This document shows, piece after piece, positions 33,171 through 40,315 of a stretch of 64,000 nt of DNA. The stretch is from Streptomyces sp. NBC_01723 (GTDB lineage Bacteria; Actinomycetota; Actinomycetes; Streptomycetales; Streptomycetaceae), in NCBI RefSeq assembly GCF_036246005.1, contig NZ_CP109171.1, forward strand, positions 930,001 through 994,000. The letters run 5' to 3'. Positions within the stretch are counted from its first letter, which is position 1. Each line of letters opens with the position of its first letter. The position numbers were made by a program, and so were the translations under genes. The notes below the pieces were generated by a model. It worked only from the letters and a program-made list of their open reading frames with translations. It ran no database searches and was not told the DNA's origin.

Positions 33171-33218
33171 GGACATGACCGGACCGGACCTCTGAAGGGC
33201 CGGCCCGCCTGCGCCGAG

Positions 33219-33242
33219 TATAGTTGGCTGGCAGCCAGTCAA
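33219..33242 (+). promoter_or_regulatory. TetR operator over the -10 region
   Basis: TATAGT (33219-33224) is a good -10 element. It runs directly into a 19-bp near-perfect palindrome TTGGCTGGCAGCCAGTCAA (33224-33242), with one mismatched pair plus the centre. The TetR gene starts 15 bp downstream, so this is a probable autorepression site. Confidence 0.75.
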
Positions 33243-33256
33243 CGCAGGAGTACAGC

Positions 33257-33940
33257 ATGTCCCCGCGCAGCGCCTCGGTCAATGAAGAGTTGCGGCGGCG
33301 TTCGAAGGAGCGGCTTCTGCAAGCCGCCGTGGAGCTGGTGGGCGAGCACGGGTACGAGGCGACCACGCTGGGCGCCATCGCCGACCGCGCGGGCTCGGCA
33401 CGCGGCCTGGTCTCGTACTACTTCCCCGGCAAACGCCAGCTGGTGCAGTCCGCCGTGCACCGGCTGATGCACCGCACGCTGGAGGAGGCCCTGGAGCGCG
33501 AACCCCGCACCGCCGACGGGGCCGAGCGGATGGCGCGCGCCGTCGACGCGATCCTGGGCCTCGCCAGGGACCGGCCGGTGCTCATGCGCCAGCACATGGC
33601 GGGCCTGCTCCAGGCCGAGGTGGGTTTCGTGCCGTGCCCCGAGCAGCGGAGGCTGGCGGAACTCCTGCGGGACACCGTCGCCCGGCACGGCTCGCGGGAC
33701 GTCGACCGCGACTACCCGATGCTGCGCGCGCTGCTGATGGGAGCCGTCTTCGCGGCCCTGGTGCCCGGCGTACCGATGCCCGTGCCGGTGCTGCGCGCCG
33801 AGTTGTTCAAGCGTTACCGGCTGGATTGGGAGATGGGTGTCCCGCCGGACACCGAGGTGTCCGGCGGGACGACGTGCGACGCGGACCTGTCGCGGTTCTT
33901 CGCGACCGGCGGGCGCGACGAACAGGCTCAGTCGAAGTAG
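33257..33940 (+). CDS. TetR family transcriptional regulator
   Basis: A 227-residue TetR regulator. The N-terminal helix-turn-helix is RLLQAAVELVGEHGYEATTL followed by GAIADRAGSARGLVSYYFPG and KRQLVQSAVHRLM. The C-terminal ligand domain is all-alpha, and a short polar tail follows. The ATG at 33257 has GCAGGAG upstream. It starts right outside the right 66-bp repeat. The last 13 bp overlap the converging LVIVD gene. Its targets are unknown; the operator at 33224-33242 suggests autoregulation. Confidence 0.93.
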   Translation: MSPRSASVNEELRRRSKERLLQAAVELVGEHGYEATTLGAIADRAGSARGLVSYYFPGKRQLVQSAVHRLMHRTLEEALEREPRTADGAERMARAVDAILGLARDRPVLMRQHMAGLLQAEVGFVPCPEQRRLAELLRDTVARHGSRDVDRDYPMLRALLMGAVFAALVPGVPMPVPVLRAELFKRYRLDWEMGVPPDTEVSGGTTCDADLSRFFATGGRDEQAQSK

Positions 33941-35430
33941 TCCGGCTGCGTCTGCGTGTTCAGCTCACGCAGGTGAACCCGCTTGGCCGGGTCGGTGCGC
34001 CGGTCGTCGAGCTTGAGGACGTCGAAGCCCTTGGCGATGTCGTTCGAGTAGATGTAGCCGTTGTAGTAGTACGCCGACCAGGAACCGCCCGTGGTCATGC
34101 CGTCCGTGGTCAGCGGTCCGCGCTCGAAGTAGGCGATCTCCTTGGGGCGCTTGGAGTCGGTGAAGTCCCAGACGGAGACGCCGCCCTGGTACCAGGCCTG
34201 CACCATGATGTCGCGGCCCTTGACCGGGATCAGCGAGCCGTTGTGGGCGACGCAGTTCTCGGTGTCCGCCTGGTGGCGGGGGATCTTGAAGTAGCTGCGG
34301 AAGACCAGCTTGCGGTGGTCGCCGCGGCCGACGATGTCGTAGATGCCGTCGGCGCCCCGGTCCGGGCCGATCTCCGCGTTGCAGGTGGCCGCGCCGCCGC
34401 CGCCCAGCTCGTCCGTGAAGACGACCTTGTTGGCCTTCTGGTTGAAGGTCGCCGAGTGCCAGAACGCGAAGTTCACGTTGTCCTGGACGCGGTCGATGAC
34501 CTTCGGACGCTCGGGGTCCTTGATGGAGAACAGGATGCCGTCACCCATGCAGGCGCCCGCCGCGAGGTCCTCGGAGGGCAGCACGGTGATGTCGTGGCAG
34601 CCGGTGGTCTTGGAGACGCCCGGGTTGGTGGGCCCGCCCGGGTTGCCGCCACCGTCGGGGCCCTCACCGGGGAACAGCACCGGGAAGTCCACGACCGCCG
34701 CCCGCTCGGGCGCCTTGCGGGGCACCTTGATGACGGAGATCCCGTCGTGCGGCGGCCGGCAGTCGGGGTACGCGGCGCTCGGCGAGTACGAGGAGACGTA
34801 GACGTAGACGTCCTTGCGCTCGGGCACCAGCGTGTGGGTGTGCGAGCCGCAGGCGGTCTCGACGGCGGCGACGTACTTCGGGTTCCGCTTGTCGCTGATG
34901 TCGAAGACCTTCATGCCCTCCCAGGAGGACTTCTCGGTCGCCGGCTGCGTGGTGCTGTTGCAACTGCTGTCGCTGCGCGAGGAGTCGGTCGACAGGAACA
35001 GCAGGTCACCGGAGACGGAGATGTCGTTCTGCGAACCGGGACACAGCACCTGGGCGACGGTCTTCGGCTTCTTCGGGTTCCTGATGTCGAAGATGCGGAA
35101 GCCGTCGTAGTTGCCGGCGAAGGCGTACTGGCCCTGGAAGGCCAGGTCCGAATTGGTGCCCGGGAGTGCGTCCTTGGGGATGTTCGTCAGGTGCTCGATG
35201 TTGTCCGAGTGGACTATCTCGTCCTGACCGGGTATCTCGCCGCTCTCTATCGCCTCGCGCACCTCGGCGCGCGCGCTCTTCGACACCTCTTTCGACGTGG
35301 CCGGGCCGTCCCCGGGGTCTGGGGTCGCCACAGCCGGGCCGGCGGTGAGCAGCGCGGAGAGCAGTCCGGCGGCGACCGCCGCGACTCCCAGACGTCTGCG
35401 CCGCGTTCGCGGGTCGTTCAACAGGGTCAC
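33928..35430 (-). CDS. Secreted LVIVD-repeat protein
   Basis: A 500-residue exported protein. The signal sequence starts MTLLNDPRTRRRRLGVAAVA with a long hydrophobic core and an AVA-T cleavage site near residue 36; the RRRR stretch would also suit the Tat route. The mature part holds repeated LVIVD-type beta-propeller blades such as FAGNYDGFRIFDIRNPKKPK and EGMKVFDISDKRNPKYVAAV. Such propellers bind partners or ligands at the cell surface. The GTG at 35430 has an ideal AGGGAGGAAACA site. It is divergent from the DUF305 lipoprotein gene. Confidence 0.9.
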   Translation of the reverse strand: MTLLNDPRTRRRRLGVAAVAAGLLSALLTAGPAVATPDPGDGPATSKEVSKSARAEVREAIESGEIPGQDEIVHSDNIEHLTNIPKDALPGTNSDLAFQGQYAFAGNYDGFRIFDIRNPKKPKTVAQVLCPGSQNDISVSGDLLFLSTDSSRSDSSCNSTTQPATEKSSWEGMKVFDISDKRNPKYVAAVETACGSHTHTLVPERKDVYVYVSSYSPSAAYPDCRPPHDGISVIKVPRKAPERAAVVDFPVLFPGEGPDGGGNPGGPTNPGVSKTTGCHDITVLPSEDLAAGACMGDGILFSIKDPERPKVIDRVQDNVNFAFWHSATFNQKANKVVFTDELGGGGAATCNAEIGPDRGADGIYDIVGRGDHRKLVFRSYFKIPRHQADTENCVAHNGSLIPVKGRDIMVQAWYQGGVSVWDFTDSKRPKEIAYFERGPLTTDGMTTGGSWSAYYYNGYIYSNDIAKGFDVLKLDDRRTDPAKRVHLRELNTQTQPDYFD

Positions 35431-35446
35431 TGTTTCCTCCCTAGGT

Positions 35447-35464
35447 CCGTTCCCGTCGGAACGG
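35447..35464 (-). promoter_or_regulatory. CCGTTCC-CGTC-GGAACGG inverted repeat
   Basis: A perfect 7-bp inverted repeat in the 5' leader, just upstream of the ribosome binding site of the LVIVD gene. On the minus strand a possible promoter TTGGTA-N16-GATACT lies before it. It could act as an operator or as an mRNA hairpin next to the ribosome binding site. Confidence 0.5.
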
Positions 35465-35620
35465 TTCACGCACCACGCAGTATCGTCTTCGCCATGCTCA
35501 TACCAACAGGGGGCAACAAACACGCAATGAAGTTTTTTGATCAGTGACGCGCGGAAGCGTGCTAGGACGGTCATCGCACCCACGAGGTGCTCCGCATTCC
35601 GCCTACCACAGGAGGTTGTT

Positions 35621-36292
35621 GTGCCCTTTCGCTCCGCGATGTCCGGTGCGTCGCTCGTCACGGCCTCGCTGACCGCACTGGCCGTGCTCGGCCTGAGCGC
35701 CTGCGACTCGGACCCGGACACCGGGTCGGCCGCCAGGACCGGGCCCTCGGTGATCGCTCCCGGCCAGCCGGGCGAGGGCAACCGGACCCTGTCCGCCGAG
35801 GACGCCGAGAAGCAGCGGGCCGACGACGACTCCCCCAACTCGGCGGACGTCTCCTACGCGCGGATGATGATCCAGCACCACGCCCAGGCACTGAAGATGA
35901 CCGAACTCGTGCCGAAGCAGGCCGAGTCGGGCCGGATCAAGAAGCTCGCCGAACGGATCTCCTCCGCGCAGGGTCCGGAGATCGAGGCGATGCGGGGCTG
36001 GTTGAAGAACCACGGCGAGAAGGAGAAGGACGAGAAGGGGACGGGCGGCGGGCACGAGCACGCCGGGATGCCCGGCATGGCGACCGAGGCCCAGCTGAAG
36101 AAGCTGCGCGCGGCGCGGGGGAAGGCCTTCGACCAGCTCTTCCTCACTCTGATGATCACCCATCACGAGGGCGCGATCACCATGGCCACGGACGTCAAGT
36201 CGCAGGGCAACAACGTGCAGGTCGAGGAGATGGCCGACGACGTGGTCGCCCAGCAGACGAGCGAGATCTCGCGGATGCGCGAGATGCTGTGA
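35621..36292 (+). CDS. DUF305 lipoprotein
   Basis: A 223-residue lipoprotein: GTG start with AGGAGG upstream, a hydrophobic core TASLTALAVL and the lipobox LSAC. The mature domain has the two DUF305 signatures, SYARMMIQHHAQALKMTEL and LMITHHEGAITMA, each with Met and paired His. The family is ferritin-like and often linked to copper or other metal handling. A G/H/M-rich linker (GGGHEHAGMPGM) lies between the halves. It is extracytoplasmic and divergent from the LVIVD protein gene. Confidence 0.92.
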   Translation: MPFRSAMSGASLVTASLTALAVLGLSACDSDPDTGSAARTGPSVIAPGQPGEGNRTLSAEDAEKQRADDDSPNSADVSYARMMIQHHAQALKMTELVPKQAESGRIKKLAERISSAQGPEIEAMRGWLKNHGEKEKDEKGTGGGHEHAGMPGMATEAQLKKLRAARGKAFDQLFLTLMITHHEGAITMATDVKSQGNNVQVEEMADDVVAQQTSEISRMREML

Positions 36293-36310
36293 CCCTCGGC
36301 CGACGGCGGC

Positions 36311-36766
36311 TCAGCGGCGGGCGCGACGCGGCGCCAGGAACCCCTCGTCACGCGCCTGGCCGATCAGCCTGAGGGACTTGCGCCTGCTGTGCCCGGTCAC
36401 GCGCATCACCGCGAGGACAGGGTCGTTCCCCTCCTCGCGGGCCTCCTGGTACTCCCGCGCCACGAGCCGGCACTCCTCCCTGCCGCGCGGCCACGCGGGA
36501 CGGCCCCGGCGCGACACGGCCGGCAGCACGCGGCCGGGCGCCGGTACACAGGCCGCGAAGAGCGGGTTCTCCAGCCACTCGGCGAGCACGGCGAGGTCGT
36601 CGAGGGACAGGGGCGGCTCGGCCCGCACACCCTCGACCCGCACCTCCCGGCCGGACAGGACGGCGAGCGCGTCCACCCGGGCGCCGTCGGCGAAATCCAG
36701 CCGCACATCGAACCAGGAAGCCGTGGCGCCGCCCTCCCGCACCACCCAGGCGTGCCGCACGGACAT
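36311..36766 (-). CDS. DUF6214 family protein
   Basis: A 151-residue protein that I recognise as DUF6214, from SVRHAWVVREGGATASWFDV and DGARVDALAVLSGREVRVEG. The C-terminal half (REYQEAREEGNDPVLAVMRV, TGHSRRKSLRLIGQARDEGF) looks like a small helix-turn-helix-like helical domain. Function is unknown. The ATG at 36766 fits the family start; the longer frame to 36832 is possible. It converges on the DUF305 gene. Confidence 0.75.
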   Translation of the reverse strand: MSVRHAWVVREGGATASWFDVRLDFADGARVDALAVLSGREVRVEGVRAEPPLSLDDLAVLAEWLENPLFAACVPAPGRVLPAVSRRGRPAWPRGREECRLVAREYQEAREEGNDPVLAVMRVTGHSRRKSLRLIGQARDEGFLAPRRARR

Positions 36767-36881
36767 CTCACCGTCGTCCGGACAGCGATCGGAAAGCTGA
36801 AGAGAACGATCAAAGAAGGATGCTTCGAGCACATGCGCAACGTAACCGAATGATCACATTCCATGCGGATGGAACACGCGG

Positions 36882-37253
36882 TCAGCTGTCACCAAGGACA
36901 CCAAGGGCGGCGGCCTGGCGGGCGGCGGCGGCCAGCAGGGCGTCGAGCAACCCCGGGAACAGCGCGTCCAGGTCACCCCTGCGCAGGCCGTTCATCTTGG
37001 CCGTGCCCCGGTAGGTCTGCCGGACCACCCCGCTCTCGCGCAGCACCCGGAAGTGGTGCGTGGTGGTCGACTTGGTGACCGGCAGGTCGAAGTGCGAGCA
37101 GGAGTAGAGCGCGTCACTGTCGGCGGCGAGGTCCCGCACGATCCGCAGCCGCACCGGATCGGAGAGCGCGTGCAGCACACCCTCCAGCCGGATCTCCCCG
37201 CGCGTGGGATGCGGCAGCTCGCGGGCGCCTGCGGCGGTGGCGGCGGGGGTCAC
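36882..37253 (-). CDS. ArsR-type winged-helix regulator
   Basis: A 123-residue helix-turn-helix regulator. The core is LEGVLHALSDPVRLRIVRDL, then CSHFDLPVTKSTTTHHFRVL and RESGVVRQTYRGTAKMNGL, the ArsR winged helix. A cysteine precedes the recognition helix, but no clear metal site is visible. The GTG at 37253 has CTGGAG upstream. It is divergent from the Old Yellow Enzyme gene, which it most likely controls. Confidence 0.9.
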   Translation of the reverse strand: MTPAATAAGARELPHPTRGEIRLEGVLHALSDPVRLRIVRDLAADSDALYSCSHFDLPVTKSTTTHHFRVLRESGVVRQTYRGTAKMNGLRRGDLDALFPGLLDALLAAAARQAAALGVLGDS

Positions 37254-37302
37254 GGCGACTCCAGTTCGTCCGGGGGCTTCATTGTACGAGGACCACCGTA
37301 GT

Positions 37303-37333
37303 TTGACACCCGCCGTACTACGAGAAGTATCGT
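37303..37333 (+). promoter_or_regulatory. Promoter of the OYE gene with repeated TACGA motifs
   Basis: TTGACA (37303-37308) is a consensus -35. AAGTAT (37325-37330, spacer 16) or TATCGT (37328-37333, spacer 19) is the -10. TACGA-like motifs recur in both orientations (37285-37340), as expected for an ArsR operator shared by the divergent genes. Confidence 0.6.
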
Positions 37334-37375
37334 ACGAGCTGCCACGCCCCTCCACACCCCAGGGAGCAGCCCGCC

Positions 37376-38455
37376 ATGAGTGCCCTCTTCCAGCCTCTGC
37401 AACTGCGCGACACCACGATTCCGAACCGGGTCTGGATGCCGCCGATGTGCCAGTACTCCGCCGCGCCCCAGGGCCCGTTGGCGGGCGTCCCCGGCGACTG
37501 GCACTTCGCGCACTACGGCGCACGCGCGGCCGGCGGCACCGGCCTGATCGTCGTGGAGGCCACCGGCGTGTCGCCCGATGGCCGCATATCCCCCCAGGAT
37601 CTGGGGCTGTGGAACGACACGCAGGTCGAGGCGTTCCGCCGGATCACGGACTTCATGCGCTCCCAGGGCACCGTTCCCGCCGTCCAGCTGGCCCACGCGG
37701 GCCGCAAGGCGTCGACCGCGCAGCCCTGGAAGGGCGGTGCCCCGGTGGGGCCGGACGCGTACGGCTGGCAGCCGGTGGCGCCGAGCGCACTCGCGTTCGA
37801 CCCACGGCACCCGGTGCCGACCGAGCTGACGGTCCCGCAGATCCGGGAGGTGGTCGGCCGGTTCGCGGACGCCGCTCGCCGGGCCCTCGCCGCCGGCTTC
37901 GAGATCGTCGAGCTGCACGGCGCCCACGGCTACCTGATCCACGAGTTCCTGTCGCCGCACTCCAACCACCGCACCGACGCCTACGGCGGCTCGTACGAGA
38001 ACCGCACCAGGTTCGCCCTGGAGGTCGTCGACGCCGTGCGTGCGGTGTGGCCGGACGACAAGCCGCTGTTCTTCCGTGTCTCGGCGACCGACTGGCTCGA
38101 CGAGGGCGGCTGGACGCGGGAGGACACCGTCCGGCTGGCCGGCGACCTCAAGGCACACGGCGTCGACCTCCTCGACGTCTCCACCGGCGGCAACGTCCCG
38201 CGCGTGCGGATCCCGACCGGTCCCGGCTACCAGGTGCCCTTCGCCGCGCACGTGAGGGCCGGGGCCGCGGTGCCGGTCGCCGCCGTCGGCCTGATCACCG
38301 AGGTGGCGCAGGCCGAGAAGATCCTGGCCAACGGTGAGGCCGACGCGGTACTGCTGGGTCGCGAGCTGCTGCGCAACCCGTCCTGGGCGCAGCAGGCGGC
38401 GCGGGAGCTGGGCGAGGACGTCCGGATGCCGGCCCAGTACGGCTGGGGCATGTGA
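37376..38455 (+). CDS. NADH:flavin oxidoreductase (Old Yellow Enzyme, YqjM class)
   Basis: A 359-residue FMN TIM-barrel enzyme. LFQPLQLRDTTIPNRVWMPP, MCQYSA (the C of the thermophilic-like/YqjM class), the QLAHAGRKAS histidine region and the HGAHGYLIHEFLSPHSNHRT segment with the H-x-x-H pair are all present. It reduces activated alkenes such as enones with NAD(P)H and is often induced by electrophile or oxidative stress. It is regulated by the divergent ArsR-type gene (inferred). The ATG is preceded by AGGGAGCA. Confidence 0.95.
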   Translation: MSALFQPLQLRDTTIPNRVWMPPMCQYSAAPQGPLAGVPGDWHFAHYGARAAGGTGLIVVEATGVSPDGRISPQDLGLWNDTQVEAFRRITDFMRSQGTVPAVQLAHAGRKASTAQPWKGGAPVGPDAYGWQPVAPSALAFDPRHPVPTELTVPQIREVVGRFADAARRALAAGFEIVELHGAHGYLIHEFLSPHSNHRTDAYGGSYENRTRFALEVVDAVRAVWPDDKPLFFRVSATDWLDEGGWTREDTVRLAGDLKAHGVDLLDVSTGGNVPRVRIPTGPGYQVPFAAHVRAGAAVPVAAVGLITEVAQAEKILANGEADAVLLGRELLRNPSWAQQAARELGEDVRMPAQYGWGM

Positions 38456-38476
38456 GGTGGCGTTTCGCGCGAAGCG

Positions 38477-38505
38477 TTGACCAGAAAGCGCTTACCCTCT
38501 ACGGT
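38477..38505 (+). promoter_or_regulatory. Pectate lyase promoter with LacI-type operator in the spacer
   Basis: TTGACC (38477-38482), a 17-bp spacer and TACGGT (38500-38505). The spacer begins with AGAAAGCGCTTACC (38483-38496), whose core AAGCGCTT is a perfect palindrome with the CG centre of LacI/CcpA-type operators. It implies repression by a sugar-responsive LacI regulator encoded elsewhere. Confidence 0.65.
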
Positions 38506-38652
38506 CCGTTCATCAGCATGACCGATGCGCACGCGGCGAGGTGCCCAATGCCCCGCTTGCCCCTCACCGCGTGTGCATCGCAATCATGTCGACGCACATC
38601 GTTCACGTACATGTTCCGTTCCACCCCCACTCCCTATGGAAGGGATCAGAAC

Positions 38653-39456
38653 ATGACCGCAGCGACACGCCCCCGCGCGCAACGGCGCGCGGCCGCCGGC
38701 GCACTGGCCGCGCTCGGACTCTCCGTTGGCATGCTCATGACCACAGAGGCGACCTCGGCGCACGCCGCGACCTGGCCCACCCCCAACGGCAGCGAAGGCG
38801 TCTCCTCCACCATCTCGGTGTCCGGCACCAAGGACTACGGGATGAAGCGCCTGTACGGCACCGGCGACCTGGGCTCCGGCGGCCAGGACGAGGACCAGGG
38901 CCCGATCCTGGAACTGGCACCCGGCGCGGTCCTCAAGAACGTGATCATCGGCGCCCCCGCCGCGGACGGCATCCACTGCAAGGGCAGCTGCACGCTGCAG
39001 AACGTCTGGTGGGAGGACGTCGGCGAGGACGCGGCGACCTTCCGGGGCTCCTCGTCGTCGAGTGTCTACACCGTCTCCGGCGGCGGCGCCAAGGAAGCCA
39101 GCGACAAGGTCTTCCAGTTCAACGGCGCCGGCACCCTGAACGTCTCCAACTTCGCGGTGAAGAACTTCGGCACCTTCATCCGCTCCTGCGGCAACTGCTC
39201 GTCGCAGTACAAGCGGACGATCAACCTCAACACCATCGAGGTGAACTGGAAGGGCGGCCGGATCGCCGGCATCAACACCAACTACGGCGACAGCGCGACC
39301 CTGCGCAACATCACCATCGTCGGGGACAGCAGCAAGAAGATCGTCCCCTGCCAGAAGTACATCGGCAACGACGACGGCGACGAGCCGGACTCCAACGGCT
39401 CGGGCGCCGACGGCACGTACTGCAAGTACGCGTCCTCCGACATCACCTACAGGTGA
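38653..39456 (+). CDS. Secreted pectate lyase, PL3 family
   Basis: A 267-residue exported enzyme. The signal peptide (basic RAQRRAAAG, hydrophobic core, AHA-A site at about residue 38) precedes a single PL3 domain: LELAPGAVLKNVIIGAPAAD, GIHCKGSCTLQNVWWEDVGE and DAATFRG, then KVFQFNGAGTLNVSNF. The DG.HC.G.C..NV.WEDVGEDA run is the PL3 signature with paired cysteines. It cleaves polygalacturonate by beta-elimination and needs Ca2+. It was chosen from a longer frame because the signal peptide starts here. Promoter and operator are at 38477-38505. Confidence 0.95.
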   Translation: MTAATRPRAQRRAAAGALAALGLSVGMLMTTEATSAHAATWPTPNGSEGVSSTISVSGTKDYGMKRLYGTGDLGSGGQDEDQGPILELAPGAVLKNVIIGAPAADGIHCKGSCTLQNVWWEDVGEDAATFRGSSSSSVYTVSGGGAKEASDKVFQFNGAGTLNVSNFAVKNFGTFIRSCGNCSSQYKRTINLNTIEVNWKGGRIAGINTNYGDSATLRNITIVGDSSKKIVPCQKYIGNDDGDEPDSNGSGADGTYCKYASSDITYR

Positions 39457-39460
39457 CGTC

Positions 39461-40240
39461 TCAGGTCCGGGTGCCGCCCGCCCGGACCTGTCCGGACTGC
39501 TCCCGCTGATACTCCGTGTAGGCGTCCCGCAGGGCCGCCCCCGGCCAGTCGGACGGGAGCAGTTCCGCGGGCAGCACGGGGTCGGCGAGCAGATGGCGCA
39601 CGACGGCCGCGAAGGCGGTGAGACGGTCGGCCGGCCGCCGGGCCCGGCCGACCCGCGCCAGCAGGTCCCGGGCCGTGCGGGACCAGGTGTCCAGCGGCCA
39701 CAGCCGCGCGGACAGGTCGGCGGCCGGGCACTCGGGGCGTGAGACGAGGCGCTCGGCGACGCCGTCGAGAGCGGCGGGCAGCGGGCGGCGCAGGTTGGCG
39801 GGGCGCAGCCAGACACCCTCCCGGAGTTCGGCGAGGCGCAGGGCGGTCAACCGGCTGCGCAGTTCGGCGCGTTCGGCGGGACCGCGGCCCGTCGCGGTGA
39901 TCACGAGCATCTCCCAGTCGCCGTCCCACGCGCGCGTGCGCGGGCGCAGGGCCTCGTCCTGGCGCCGCTGGCGTTCCAGCAGCCGCTCGCTGAGCCGGTA
40001 GCCGGTGTCCGTCCGCCTCAGGTCCCCGGCGGCGGCCATCCGGCTGAGCGCGGCGCGCACCGTGGACCCGCCGACGTCGAACCCCTCCACAAGCCGTACC
40101 AGCTCCCGGACCGGCAGTTCGGGGGGATGGGTGCCGAGCAGCAGGCTCAGAACCACCGACCGCGCGGACAGCGGGCGCAGCGGCGGCTCGCCGGGGGCCT
40201 CGGAACCGTTCATCCGCGCGGGCACGTGTCGTCCGTCCAC
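39461..40240 (-). CDS. PaaX family transcriptional regulator
   Basis: A 259-residue PaaX-like regulator: the N-terminal winged helix SARSVVLSLLLGTHPPELPV then STVRAALSRMAAAGDLRRTD, the central PaaX domain with WDGDWEMLVITATGRGPAER, and the C-terminal domain RLWPLDTWSRTARDLLARV. PaaX proteins respond to phenylacetyl-CoA or other CoA thioesters. It is divergent from an acyl-CoA dehydrogenase-like gene. The start is GTG 40240 or ATG 40213; neither has a ribosome binding site, so the transcript may be leaderless. Confidence 0.88.
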   Translation of the reverse strand: MDGRHVPARMNGSEAPGEPPLRPLSARSVVLSLLLGTHPPELPVRELVRLVEGFDVGGSTVRAALSRMAAAGDLRRTDTGYRLSERLLERQRRQDEALRPRTRAWDGDWEMLVITATGRGPAERAELRSRLTALRLAELREGVWLRPANLRRPLPAALDGVAERLVSRPECPAADLSARLWPLDTWSRTARDLLARVGRARRPADRLTAFAAVVRHLLADPVLPAELLPSDWPGAALRDAYTEYQREQSGQVRAGGTRT

Positions 40241-40244
40241 ATGA

Positions 40245-40261
40245 GCACGTACTGTACGTGC
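40245..40261. promoter_or_regulatory. GCACGTA-CTG-TACGTGC palindrome
   Basis: Perfect 7-bp arms with a 3-bp centre, 4-20 bp upstream of the GTG start of the PaaX-like gene. Probable autoregulatory operator or part of the divergent promoter. Confidence 0.7.
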
Positions 40262-40269
40262 GCCCGAGG

Positions 40270-40307
40270 TGTTGCACTATTGCTGCGGTCGCAGCGCTAG
40301 TGCAACA
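40270..40307. promoter_or_regulatory. 38-bp palindrome before the AidB-like gene
   Basis: TGTTGCACTA (40270-40279) pairs perfectly with TAGTGCAACA (40298-40307). Nested inside on the same centre is GCTGCG-GT-CGCAGC (40282-40295). It ends 9 bp before the ATG of the AidB-like gene, where no ribosome binding site is present. It is a likely PaaX operator and would block transcription or translation. Confidence 0.8.
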
Positions 40308-40315
40308 TTCGGGTC

